Shown piece after piece: positions 39,607 to 50,952 of a stretch of 64,000 bases of DNA (position 1 is its first letter; each line of letters starts with the position of its first letter). Where the stretch lies: NCBI GenBank assembly GCA_027924645.1, contig BSBN01001687.1:5146001-5210000 (forward strand). Direction: 5' to 3'. The translations under genes were made by a program, and so were the position numbers. This stretch comes from Cunninghamia lanceolata. Lineage: Eukaryota; Streptophyta; Pinopsida; Cupressales; Cupressaceae. The notes below the pieces were generated by a model that saw only the letters and a program-made list of their open reading frames with translations, was not told where the DNA came from and ran no database searches.

Positions 39607-40840
39607 TGTAACATCAGAAAATGTCCCCTTGGGCACTTTTCCCTCATAAGGTTTAGCTCCCAGGTCTTTTACATGCATTTAGGACATCTTACTTCATAAT
39701 TTGGCATCCTAATGGAATGAGCCCTAGGTAATATGAAAAATGGGACCTAGGAGGACCCCTTAATCTTAACCCTACCCAAAATAGGGGGGAGGACTTGGGC
39801 ACCCACACCCTAGTCCTACCCTATTTTGGGGTAGTCCCAATTTTTGGGTGTCAGCTTGTGACCGTTATTTGGGTCCTATGCCAACACGGTAAGTTTGAAT
39901 TTACAAAATCTTGGTAGGAGTGTTTGTAGTTGCATATAAAAGCATGTTTAGGCATTCATTAAGAAACTAGATGGTAATTGTGATGTTCATTCATTCTCAA
40001 GGTGATTCAAGGCTTGCATTGTGTTGCAAGAGTAGATTTGTGTGGTTTATGTGTTTGCATTTATAGATTTGAGCATCCATTTCCTCATGGAATGAATAGC
40101 ATCTCCCTCCCATGAGATCTTCACTAGTGACATTATATTGTGTTTTCATCATCATTTCCTTTGTTTTTTGACTCTGCCTCATAAGAGCACGCACTCTCTA
40201 ACTGACAATTGTGTTCAGAGACTTAAGTGTCCTCCAGGAATTAACTGAGGCAAGCCTCTAAACACCACAATCCCCTCCCAAAGTTTTGTGATTGCAGGTT
40301 ACAAGTGTCGCATCTCAAAAAAGTAGAGTTGTAGGAGGGATCAACATACATCAAGGATTTAGGATTTGAAGAGAAGTAGGACACTGGAGCCTTTTCAGGA
40401 CTTGGGAGCTCGCTCCTGTGTCCTCTGTAGTTGAATTTATGGAAACATAAGTTTACAGTGCTGATCAGTGTCAGAAGGAAGTTAGGATCCCACAAAGAAA
40501 CTGTTACCTTGGACTTGGGCACCCGCTCCTATGTCCCTGACTTTCTACCTCAGAACCTCGAAAATAGGTACTATGTGATTCGACATTTTACTTCCTTCTG
40601 CAGGAGCTTTTTCTGTTATTCTTCCATTTACAGTCATATGTGTGAAATTAGGATTTTAATGGTTAATTAATCATAAGAGAAGGAAAATTGATAATTAAAT
40701 TCCCTAATCCAAGTTTCCCTACATCTCACAGTGACCTAGGGTATGATGGTGAATTGCCACTCGACCCTAGATCCTTGAATGTAAAGGGTGAAAGGAGGAT
40801 TCATACACCTAAACACTTAAACGTTAAATGAATCAAATGT
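39607..40840 (+). repeat. LTR-like repeat, left copy
   Basis: It starts TGTAACATCAGAAAATGTCC after a polypurine tract. Its part from about 40,094 matches 58,108-58,830 in the same orientation, for example GAGATCTTCACTA and AAGTTTCCCTACATCTCACA. Its end is cut off where the reading frame of element A begins (about 40,840-40,860). Confidence 0.6.
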
Positions 40841-40849
40841 TAACCTAAA

Positions 40850-43800
40850 CAAGGACTAATCAGTCTTCTCAATTGTCCCATTCTACTCTTTATTTGATAC
40901 TTTTGATTTATTAAATTATTCAATTCATTGTGGATGTTAATGACTTGAGCTTCCTTGTTGCTGGTTGATTCATGTACCGGATCAAAATTCTTAGAAGTAT
41001 CCATCAATTTTTCTTCCAATTACTTGATCTTTTCTTCTATCTTCATTGTAACTTTCAGCCATGATAGACAAAATTTATATACATCACTAGCTTCTACAAT
41101 AGCACTCTGAATATTCTGTATTCCATTTTCTAGTTGAGCCTTATCATGGGCTATCAACTTTGTCAACTCATCTAACCTTTTCTCATTAAAATATTGTCTA
41201 ACTTTTATTTTAGCAGATTTTTCAAGAGATTCAAAGTGTGTACTTAAAGAGTGAATCAGTCCCTTGAGTTGACAAGCGGCAGACAAAGAGGTATCCTTCT
41301 GGTAAGTTGGCACCAGCTTTTCCAAAATGTTGGATGCATCATTTATGAGTTCACTATCCTCAATGTGGGACTTCAAAATCTCTTTTCTTGCTTTAGCTTG
41401 GACAACTGAAGCCAATTTGAACATTTGAGCAGGGGACATTGTGTTTAGGTTTATTAGACCTTGGATTGATTAAGACTCATCTAGAAGTAATTCTTCTTTT
41501 TCCAAAAGCTCTTTTACAGTTTCCGTAGTGTCTCTTGCTACTTCTTCAGACACTTCTTTTTCTTGAATTTGTTCTAGAGGTTCCATGTTCATATTCTCTT
41601 GTTGACCAATAATTTTCTCTAGTGTAGGGATTTCCTCAGCTCGATCAAGTTCTTGATTATCAACTTTGATCTGCTCATCAATTTTCTCCTTGCTTTCTAG
41701 ATCATTAGTCTGTTGTCCTGGGGGAAGACTTATTTTAGTTTGATCCTTTTCAACAGCAGGGGTTTGATTAGATTTTTCTTTTTGCTTTTCTATTACTCTA
41801 TCTTTTACTAGAGCATTTGTATCATTTTCTCCAAACCTTCATCCATTCTAACTTCTAGAATAGATGTGTCATCTTCAGCATTTGTTTCTTCATTGTCATA
41901 GATGGTAGGAATGTTGTTTTTCTTCAATATTTCCAAAATGGTTTCCTCTGTTTCCTTGACCATGTTGTCAATTTCACCTATCATTAATGAATTCATCCTT
42001 TTATTGGTTCTAAAGGCATCCTTGATTTCCTTAGAAATTTTGGCTTCTTCTTTAGGAGTGATCTCCAGACTTAACCTTGTTAGTGCATGTTGTCTAAGTT
42101 TAATATCTTTAGCCATAGCAGTTTCCTTCCTGATTGATAGAATACTACCCAAGGTATCTGGGAGATCACCAATGATCTCAATGAGGGATCTATTGTATAT
42201 GTTTAGATACTTTATGAATTGCTTCCACAAAAATCCTCTTGTCAACATAATTTAATCATCATAAAACTTAGCCACAAGTTTCAAGTTACCATCAACAGTG
42301 ACAGACTTTAATAGATCTTCAATCTTTAATGTGGCATGAGACTCATCTACCTTCTATCTTTTGTTGGGTATCTTTCTTCTGAATGACTTCTCCTTGCTAC
42401 TTTTGGAGACTTTAGAAGCCTCAACTTTCATTTTCTTTACTTCCTCATCTGATTCTATCTCTTCTTCATCCTTTTCTACCACACTGACATATAATCTTTT
42501 TCCCTTCATCTTCTTCCTCTTTGTAGAGGGTTTCTTTGATGATATTGTACTAGATGAAGTAGAAGAGCTTCTAGTAGTCCTTTGTGTCATTTTAGACTCT
42601 CTTTGCTTCTTTATAGGCTATTCTGAAGCCTTAGCATGTTCACTTTCTTGTCTTTCCTTCTTTTCTTTCTCTGCATTTTCTCTTGATTCCTTGAGTTGCT
42701 CTTTAGTAATGCCATATCTTGTGGCAATTTCTTCCACTTCTTTTCTCACTTTTCTGGTGGAATCAGTTTGTCTAAGTTCAACATGGAGTTTCATAGATAA
42801 ATCCTCATATGTTCCAAACCTTTCTTCCTTCGCATCTTTAGGTTTGTTGAGCAGGTGTTGGGCATACTTTTCCAAAATATGTTCATCTACCTCATACCCC
42901 ATGGGCATTACCTATACGGTTCTAGGTTCCATAGCCTCCATTAAGCATTGATCCTTAGTGACCATAAAATAGATTGTATCCTTGTACCTATCAACAATTT
43001 TCTCAGGAATTATTTCTCTATATTGCATCATACATTGAAATTTTTTGAAAAATGCCCATGGGGCTACTTTTTGCTCATTATAATTTCCCAAGTTATTAAG
43101 ACAGTTTCTAATTTGTACAACTACTGGTTTATTACTCAACCAAATCAATCCCTTATGATTTAGGAATACATTAAAGAACTAGAAGAATAAATAGATAATT
43201 AGTGTACCATACTTGAATGGATAGTTCTTGCTTTCCTTTATCTTCTTCAGATTCTTTACTAGTTAGGTTTGCAGCAGTTCGCACAAGTCATAGTCTGCAT
43301 TCTCTTTGACCATTTGATAGGAAGTGTAAATTGCAGTACCAAAAATTGAGTTCTTCCAGTTTGAGAAGTAAACTTGGTAACCTATGACCATCGAGGCAAA
43401 CTTTACTGCAGGATCAGTGGTATCATTTATCGTCAATGCCCTTTTGTCAAATTGTGCTCTGGTAGCATCTGTAATGGTTTGATTCTTGACCACCTTCAAT
43501 AATGGCACTCCTCCAGTGGAGTTTAGTCTAGTGACTACCTGAATTACCTATTTTGTTATTTTAAAGGGTTGCCCTTTCCCTAACCACATGAATTTGTCAT
43601 GGATTCGACTAAGGATATACTGGACCCACTCGTCCTCTGCAAATGTGGGAAACTCTACATATTGAAGGAACTTCTTCTCCTTCAAGGCTTTGTATTCTTC
43701 CTTTAAATCAAATTGATCATTACTTAAGTGTTTCAAGAATAAATTTGAGAATTTGTCACCGACAAGCTCATTTAGAGCCACATGGATGTATGCCCTAACA

Positions 43801-43934
43801 TCTTCCACATATAGGACTCCGTAGGGTATTTTTGAGAATGCACCCATTGGATCCACTTCAGATGCCTTGTAGGGGTGTTTCTTAAACTTAGCCCGAGGTC
43901 GATCAGAGATGTCTATGACTTGCAAAGTTGCCAT
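40850..43934 (-). pseudogene. Element A ORF2, conserved protein of unknown function
   Basis: I do not recognise this family. It starts MATLQVIDISDRPRAKFKKH and has PYGVLYVEDVRAYIH, DATRAQFDKRALTIND, GYQVYF, ENADYDLCELL, DQCLMEAMEPRT, MPMGYEVDEHILEKYAQHLL, then a Lys/Glu/Ser-rich nuclear-like segment (about 42,590-42,360) and helical, coiled-coil-like parts to the end. All of these have counterparts in element B in the same order. A short hydrophobic run, YGTLIIYLFF, lies near 43,180 before a stop. The frame has about nine stops and one shift near 41,810. The 3' end is truncated at about 40,850, so the C-terminal part and 3' LTR seen in B are missing. It sits about 420 bases after the gag-like ORF, where pol would be expected. 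Confidence 0.7.
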
Positions 43935-44346
43935 TTCAGAGATTCAACAGATTCACAAATGAGGTTTCAATGAAAATACCTTGTTTCGTTGAGTTAGGGT
44001 GTCCTCGCTTTGAATGATTCAAATCTTGGTTGTCACTACTCAAGTTTATCTTTGATCTCTCTAAATTTCTAATAGCTCCAAGTGCAAAGTGATTTTGAAA
44101 CCAAACAAGTTCCTTTTTATCCTCTGCATGGCTTGACGTCGTTGTCATTAAATGCTCATTCCCAAAAAGCTACCAAAACCCTTCACTATAGAACACAATC
44201 GATTAGGATTTCTCTACAATATGCCGCATTGACCCTTTTTCTTTTGGTTTTTCTTCTAAGAGTTGTGTCACATCAGATTTCATCATACATCTTTGTGCCT
44301 GATTCTGGCACCTACTTTCTAGCTGGGCATTTTGAATTTTTAACAC

Positions 44347-44356
44347 TGCTCCCCCT
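44347..44356 (-). promoter_or_regulatory. Internal polypurine tract, element A
   Basis: On the minus strand CTCAGGGGGAGCA follows the gag-like ORF. Element B has CTTAGGGGGAGCT at the equivalent place. Sirevirus elements are known to carry multiplied polypurine tracts; whether this one is used is inference. Confidence 0.4.
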
Positions 44357-45645
44357 GAGCCAAAGCTCTCAATTTGCTTCCCAAAAGAAGTATCTACATT
44401 AGATACTGGTACACTTCAATCCTTGACTTCAATTACTTCTTTCTTGATCCATATCTTGTCCATTTCTTTCTTGATTTCAACTAGATCAACTTTCTCTTTT
44501 CCCTTATCATTTCTCTACTCTATTTTCCTTTCTTTAGAATAGTGACTTCTCTTCAGATTCTTGCTTCTGCAAAATCTTGCAACATGTCCAAATTTGTTGC
44601 AATTGAAGCACATCACATTATTTTGACCTTGATTCCTTTCATTGATTGAAATTCATCTGCATTGATTAGCCATATGTCCAAATCTATTGCATGCAAAACA
44701 CTTTCCATTGAATGATTGATTGTTCCTTAGATTTAGAAAATTATTTCTTACCGCGCTTCTGCATTCATGTGATCAATGTCCCATTTTATAGCATGCATTG
44801 CATCTAATAGAATTTTGACTCACTTTACTTCTACATACAATAGATCTATGACCAATTCTATTGCAAGTGAAGCATTTACCTTTAAATGATTGTTCATTTC
44901 TCCCATTGTTGAAACTTTTCCTGATCTGATTTCTACATTCATTTTCTCTATGACCAATTTTCTTGCAATTGAAACACTGACTAAAGAATGATGGAATCTT
45001 TTGATTTATTATTCTCCTACAATGAGTAGCCTTATGACCATAATTATTGCATGAATTACAATAACCATTGAAAGATGGTTACCTTTGAGCATTTGGTTGT
45101 CTGACTGGAGGTCTTCCAGGTCTTCTTTTCTGATTTCTCAACTGATTTCCTTTGTTTTGTTGTACTTCATTGTTTGCTTGACTAGATTTTGAACTTTTCC
45201 CTTTTTCATGTCTTAAACCTTGCTTGTCATCTGCACTCTTCTGGGTGACAAGCTTCGCAGTACTTATCTTGAATTTTTCTTCAAAGATTTTGGCCTTTTC
45301 CAGGTCTATTTTTAGATTTGCAATTTCTTTCTCAAGTATTGCACAATCTTCAGATCTGTTCTTCACAATTAAATTTAGATCATCTTCTGCTCTTGTTATT
45401 TCTATAACCTCTGCTTCCAAATTGTTTAGGGCTTCATTTGCTGATAACAATTGATCACTGACTTCTTTGTATTTGTATTTGAATTTCTTGACTTGCTCTT
45501 TTAGCTTTAGGATGCATTCATCAACTTGTTGCAAGTTTTCTTTTAGATCCTTGATTTCTGCTTTAGAATTTTCAAGATCCATAAGAGCTACTTCTAGTTG
45601 GTTGTAGCTTCCATAATTTCCATATCTTCTTGCTATCATGGTCAT
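44357..45645 (-). pseudogene. Element A gag-like protein: coiled coil and six zinc knuckles
   Basis: It begins about 50 bases after the primer binding site with MTMIARRYGNYGS. Long heptad-rich helices follow (LEVALMDLENSKAEIKDLKE; LEKEIANLKIDLEKAKIFEE), then a basic linker and six CX2CX4HX4C knuckles: CNSCNNYGHKATHC, CFNCKKIGHRENEC, CFTCNRIGHRSIVC, CNACYKMGH-stop-SHEC, CFACNRFGHMANQC and CFNCNKFGHVARFC. The usual copia capsid domain (UBN2) is missing from the N-terminus. Stops include TAA just before the first knuckle and TGA in the fourth. Knuckles bind RNA in Gag. Sirevirus Gag proteins are known to have long coiled-coil extensions, which supports that affinity. Confidence 0.75.
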
Positions 45646-45690
45646 ACTATCCCAAATCTTCCTCAAGTTGTTAAACTTTTTCTAAGGAAC

Positions 45691-45705
45691 CTTGCTCTGA
45701 TACCA
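45691..45705 (-). promoter_or_regulatory. Primer binding site of element A
   Basis: On the minus strand TTGGTATCAGAGCAAG follows the LTR end AATCAACA by one base. It matches initiator tRNA-Met and the equivalent site in element B. Confidence 0.88.
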
Positions 45706-45707
45706 AT

Positions 45708-46336
45708 TGTTGATTGTTAGGAACACTAAGATGGGGTGTGAATCAGTGTTCTAAAAATCTTTTCATGCACTTTAACTTTTAGCCATTTCCCAAAATTAAG
45801 TTAACAAAAACACAATATGCATATGAACATCAACCATGAAAACATGACACATGAACACCAAGATTTTTACGTGGAAAACCCAAGAAGGGAAAAACCACAA
45901 AGAGGATTAGATCTCAAATATATATTGCAATCTTTACAAAATAAATGTTTAGGCTTGGTCACTCCATAGGCCTAGAATATGCTGGCTCACTACCATGAAG
46001 TACACTTAGGTCTAACAGGCTCACTGCCTCAACCCTAAACCTAGCAAGATTACAATAAGGGTTGTTAAACCCTGAGGGCTATTAAACCCTATTGAAGGCT
46101 CACTATCAGCTCACTACCTTGATGATGAAAGCTTGCTTCCAATCAGATTGCACATAAAAACTGAATACTACTTAAGCATTTGCCACTATGCCAGGTGCAG
46201 TCATTTAACAGTTGAATTTTGAATCCCAAGTCTTTATTCTCCCTGATCTATGTCACTTCTCTATATTCACATATTCGCATTCTCTTCCACACCATACCAT
46301 GCCTTCTCCCAAAATTCATCGCTCTTATATATATCC
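45708..46336 (-). repeat. Element A 5' LTR, inner segment
   Basis: It carries GGTTTTTCCC...GGGTTTTCCACGT...AAATCTTGGTGTTC on the minus strand, matching the 3' part of the LTRs of element B. It is broken at 46,336 by element C and resumes at 49,732-49,790 and 57,240-58,107, giving about 1,556 bases of LTR in total. Confidence 0.75.
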
Positions 46337-47510
46337 TGGTGCAGGAGCACCTTATGGATTTCATGCTTCCATGAGGCAACTTTGGAATTTTGGTCTTAGG
46401 TTGAGTATTTGGTGTTTTGAGTCTTTTGTCATGTAATAAGGTCGTAATAGACCATTGTGATGTAATTGGAGTCATTTGAGTCATTTGGGATCAAACTTGT
46501 AAAAATTGTCAAATTGTCAAAATGTTGTCATGTTATAAAATTGCAAAAAATGCAAGGGGATTATGAAGAGTCAAAGTGATGTAGAAGTTGGCTAGTTGGT
46601 TTGTAAATGTTGGGATAAGTTTCAAAAGGCATAAATAGCTTGAATCCATCATTGTAATGGTGGTGGAGTGGTTGGAAGACATTTGGAGATCAAATAATGC
46701 AAGAAAGTTCAATTTTTTCTAAATTTTAACTATTTGTTTACTATTCCCGAGGCTAGTATGGCCCTGTACGGCCTGATAATGATGTACAACCATTTGGGTT
46801 TTATAGTTCTCTAAATCTTCTTTCATTTGGCATTAGTTTAATTAGTTTTTATCATGTTTTGAGAAAGTTATGGAAATTTTACTAAAAATTGCCTGTTAAC
46901 TTTGGGTTTGTGAGCTTGAATGGTAAAAACGTGATTTGAAGCACTTGCCACTGTTGAAAAATTTTGAAAATTGGTGAAATGGAAGGTTTTAACATGTTCT
47001 TTCAGATTTTGAAAGTGGGTATTGCAGGAAATAGAGTTTTGGGTGAATTCCAAGCAACCCTAGCCTGATTTTCTTATGTTTTTAGCTTGTTTGAATAGGT
47101 TGAGGTAGGGTTTTGATAAAAGGTGATATGGGTATTGTCCCAATAGACAAAATTGGTGGATTTAGACATCATTCAATGTGTGGAGAATCTTGGAGTTGAG
47201 TTTCATGTTGTGGGTTTTGAATCTCATATACTTGCTTTGCAAAACAAGCCTAATTAGGCCTTTGGGACAGCGTAGCAACACGTTTTTGAGGGATACATTC
47301 CAAAGTAACCCCACCTGCATTTAAGATATGTTATAAAAGGGCTTAATGAGTATCCAAATAAATTTTTAGATCATGGGTATGAATTGTCTTTTGAAAATTA
47401 TGTCAAAATTACATTATTTACTGTTCTCATCAAAGCATAGTGGAAAATTGTGGGAAAAGTCATTTGTTTGAAGTGTGTTTGTTTGATTGAATCCTCCATG
47501 CTCTGCATCA
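46337..47510 (+). repeat. 5' LTR of element C
   Basis: It is 1,174 bases, starting TGGTGCAGGAGCACC and ending CTCTGCATCA. It matches 48,556-49,731 with differences at under a tenth of sites by eye. TATCC precedes it, and TATCG follows the other LTR, an imperfect target duplication (4 of 5). Confidence 0.9.
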
Positions 47511-47512
47511 AT

Positions 47513-47524
47513 TGGTATCAGATC
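47513..47524 (+). promoter_or_regulatory. Primer binding site of element C
   Basis: TTGGTATCAGATCTTAG follows the LTR by one base; the first ten bases fit initiator tRNA-Met. Confidence 0.8.
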
Positions 47525-47679
47525 TTAGAAGGTCTAGGCAAGAGAGTTTGGTGTTTGTGTGTTTGTGTTTGTGCAGGTTGAAGAGAGAGAACCTAGTTGC
47601 CAAAAGACTAGGTGGAGGAAAAGAGAAGAGACCTAGGTGCAAAAGGAAGAAAAGTTAAAGGGACTTTCTTGAAGAGAAG

Positions 47680-48590
47680 ATGGATTTGTTGAGAAGGTAC
47701 CTACAAGCTGGGGGTTCACAAAAGAAGAAGCAAGAAGAAAAAGAGAGGAAGACGAAAGAGGAAAAAGAGAGGGCAAAACAAATGGAGTTTGACTAAGAGA
47801 TAAAAGAACTGAGGTAGGCTTTGGAACAATTGGAAGAGATGAGAAGAAGGATGGAAGATGAGATGGATAAGTTGCTCAAAAGAACACTCAGTTGGCACTT
47901 GACAATGAAGAAGAAAGTTGTATGGCCCATTTAGAAGATAGTTCAAAGGAGAAGACAAGTGAAGAGGAAGAGGAAGAGGTTGTAGCCATATTAGAGTTTG
48001 AAGGAATGGAGACAATAGATGTGAAGGATGGAATGATATTGCAAAGGTATAGTGACCTAATGTTTCCTTCATTGTTTGCAAAGGAGGATAGTAGTTTTTA
48101 TATTTCTTTCATATCAGAGATTGGTAACCTTGAGAAAGAAGCATATAGAGGGGTAGAATATTAGATGGAGGAGAAGAACAAAGATGCAAAGATCATGACT
48201 ACATTGCAAAGGCAAAAGGACAAGGAAGACATCTATCACTTTCTTGTTGTCATAGAAATTTTGAGGAGAAACAAACCAAAATTCAAGATGAAATAGGTCA
48301 TGGGAGAGGAGCAAGGTGCTAAGGCAGATCATGCAATTCATCAGGACAAAAGACATCAGTTGCAAGGTGACAAGGCAAAAGGAAAGCAAGTTTGTATGGA
48401 CAAAATGAAACCCTAAGTGAAGATTAAGACTACATGGAGCTACTTGAAGGAAGAGACAAGCCAAAGCATAGAGGACATAGAGGAGCATTCAAAGGATAAA
48501 GACCTATTACTACCCTCCATCCAAGAGGGCTTGGATTTTCTTTTGACTGGGAGTTTGGTGCAGGAGCACCTTATGGATTTCATGTCTCCA
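47680..48590 (+). pseudogene. Element C charged coiled-coil ORF
   Basis: Only 1,045 bases separate the LTRs, so there is no room for pol. The ORF begins MDLLRRYLQAGGSQ, then an almost purely Lys/Glu/Arg helix, EMRRRMEDEMDKLL, and after a frameshift near 47,885 LALDNEEESCMAHL and a Glu-rich run. It then continues in frame 0 with stops at 48,162, near 48,295 and at 48,414. It runs into the 3' LTR, ending a few codons past QEHLMDF. No zinc knuckle or capsid fold is visible. It could be a remnant structural protein of a non-autonomous element or a captured host segment. Confidence 0.5.
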
Positions 48591-49731
48591 TGAGGCAACT
48601 TTGGAATTTTGGTCTTAGGTTGAGTATTTGGTGTTTTGATTCTTTTGTCATGTAATATGGTCATAATAGACCATTTGTGATGTAATTGGAGTCATTTGAG
48701 TCATTTGGGATCAAACTTGTAAAAATTGTCAAATTGTCAAAAAGTTGTCATGTTATAAATTTACAAAAATGCAAGAAGGGGAATATGAAGAGTCAAAGTG
48801 ATGTAGAAGTTGGTTAGTTGGTTTGTAAATATTGGGAAAAGTTTGAAAAGGCATAAATAGCCTGAATCCATCATTGTAATGGTGGTGTAGTGGTTGGAAG
48901 ACATGTGGAGATTAAATAATACAAGAAAACTCAGTTTTTTCTAAATTTTGACTATTGTTTTGTTATTCCTGAGGCTAGTACAGCCTTATATGGCCTGATA
49001 ATGACGTGCAATCAATTGGGTTTGATAGTGCTCTAAATATTCTTTCATTCGGCATTAGTTTCATCAATTTTTATCATGTTTTGAGAAAGTTACAAAAATT
49101 TTACTAGAAACTGTCTGTTAACCTAGGGCTTGTGAGCTTGAATGGCAAAAACGTGATTTGAAGCACTTGCCACCATTGAAATTTTTTGAAAATTGGTGGA
49201 ATGGAAGGTTTTAACATGTTCGTTTAGATTTTGAAAGTGGGTATTACAGGAAATGGAGTTTTGGGCAAATTCCAAGTAGCCCTAGCCTAATTTTCTTATG
49301 TTTTTGGCTTGTTTGAATAGGTTAAGGTAGGGTTTTGATAAAAGGTGATATGGGTATTGTCCCAATTGACAAAATTGGTGGATTTAGACCCCATATAGTG
49401 TGTGGAGTACCCTAGAGTTGAGTTTGTGTTGTGGGTTTTGAATCTCATAGACTTGCTTTGCAAAACAAGCCTAATTAGGCCTTTGGAACAACGTAGCAAT
49501 AAGTTTTTGAGGGATACATTCCAAAGTAATCCCACCTTCATTTAAGATATGTTATAGAAGGGATTAATGGGTATACAAATAAGTTTTTAGATCATGTATC
49601 TGAGTTGTCTTCTAAAAATTATGTCAAAATTACCTTATTTGTTGTTCTCATCAAAGTATAGTGGAAGATTGTGGGAAAAGTCATTTGTTTGAAGTGTGTT
49701 TATTTGATTGAATCCTCCATGCTCTACATCA
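48556..49731 (+). repeat. 3' LTR of element C
   Basis: It is 1,176 bases, TGGTGCAGGAGCACC...CTCTACATCA. The bases before it are CTGGGAGTT, similar to the CTGGGTGTC before the chromovirus 3' LTR. Confidence 0.9.
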
Positions 49732-49790
49732 TATCGACATCATGATTTGATCCATAGTCAGGTCTACATCCAACAAGTGAAACGTGTACA
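49732..49790 (-). repeat. Element A 5' LTR, 59-base segment between C and B
   Basis: This short piece joins to 46,336 on the left and 57,240 on the right once elements C and B are removed. Its last five bases, GTACA, are the target duplication of element B. Confidence 0.7.
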
Positions 49791-50888
49791 TGTTGGCAAG
49801 AGACACTGCATAGCATTGCTAGGAGTTGTCATTGATGGCAACTAAGATTGTTCCACACATCTACAATGTAGTGTCTGTTCATACCAGAAGTAAGAATGAT
49901 AATCCATCTAAGTCTGGGAGCCTAAAATAGAGCATACAGTAGAGTCCAACATTTTGGTCAGCGGATCTCTCTAATTAATCATTATGTGTTACAGATTTGT
50001 AGAAGTTTAAAGGGACACCAAGACAATCTAAATCCAATCTATTAGCCTCCGGTGATAAAGGGATCAAAAGTTATGGGCATCTGAATACGGGATCCTATTA
50101 TGACAGAACAGTTCAATGAAGAATAGGCGAACTTATGTTAATCCTTGTAGGGACCTAATAGAAGTGTTTTGATGAACTGTGTATGAGATAGAATGTTAGT
50201 GGCCGACATGTATGATGATCTACATGTGTTATTTTTGGTATGCATCAATATTGGTGTATGGATCTAGTCAACAGAAAAAACCTTTTTTAAAAAGTTCAAA
50301 GTGTTGTTGCCGACTTGCAAGTGACTGTAACTCAAGATAAGGATATATATAGCTGATGATTGTGGATATTTTGAAGGCGTGCATGTGACAAAGGTGTATG
50401 TGTGAAAGGTGTAGAAATCTGATATCCAAATGAAGGTAGAATAGAGAGAAGAGAAGAATAAAGATGAAGCGCACAAAGTCAGTATTTGGACTTAACTGAA
50501 ACTGATCTCTAGCATTGGTAGATGCATCTTACCAATTCAAAATCTCTGTAAAACTCTTGTAATCTTTTCTGTAGGTAGTGAACCTCCACTTGAGCAGTGA
50601 GCTCGGGGCAGTGAGCCCGAATGCATGTGCATTCCCATTTGTAAAATACTTTTAACATGGTATTAATTCTTGTGGGTTAGCCCTCACCATGGTTTTTCCC
50701 TTAACTGGGTTTCCACGTCAAAAATCTTGGTGTCAATTGTGTTATTTATATTTCTGCTTATGTGATGCTAAAATGTTTATTTCATTAATTTGATTATCAC
50801 TGGTAAAAAGAGATTAAGGGAAGAAAAAATTGTAAATGTGTGACAACTGATTAACCCCCCCTCTCAGTTGTCTAGACCTAATCCAACA
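49791..50888 (+). repeat. 5' LTR of element B
   Basis: It is 1,098 bases, TGTTGGCAAGAG...CTAATCCAACA, with a six-base inverted TGTTGG/CCAACA end. It matches 56,135-57,234. GTACA lies on both outer sides (49,786-49,790 and 57,235-57,239). Confidence 0.93.
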
Positions 50889-50889
50889 A

Positions 50890-50904
50890 TTGGTATCAGA
50901 GCCA
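50890..50904 (+). promoter_or_regulatory. Primer binding site of element B
   Basis: TTGGTATCAGAGCCAAG, one base after the LTR, is a full match to the usual plant initiator tRNA-Met site. Confidence 0.92.
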
Positions 50905-50952
50905 AGTTCCTTTGAAAAAGTTTAACAGCTTAAGGTAGATCTGGGAAATAGG

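Noticed and set aside
41902..42255. 117-codon plus-strand frame with hydrophobic runs
   Set aside because: Antisense shadow of element A ORF2.
42361..42951. 196-codon Ser/Phe-rich plus-strand frame
   Set aside because: Antisense of the Lys/Glu/Ser-rich middle of element A ORF2, which matches element B on the minus strand.
47716..48081. Leu/Phe-rich minus-strand frame that looks like a membrane protein
   Set aside because: Antisense of the Lys/Glu-rich coiled coil of element C.
50264..50476. Minus-strand frames in the LTR of B that recur at 56,573-56,823
   Set aside because: Both copies are LTR sequence; the frames differ between copies and have no domain.
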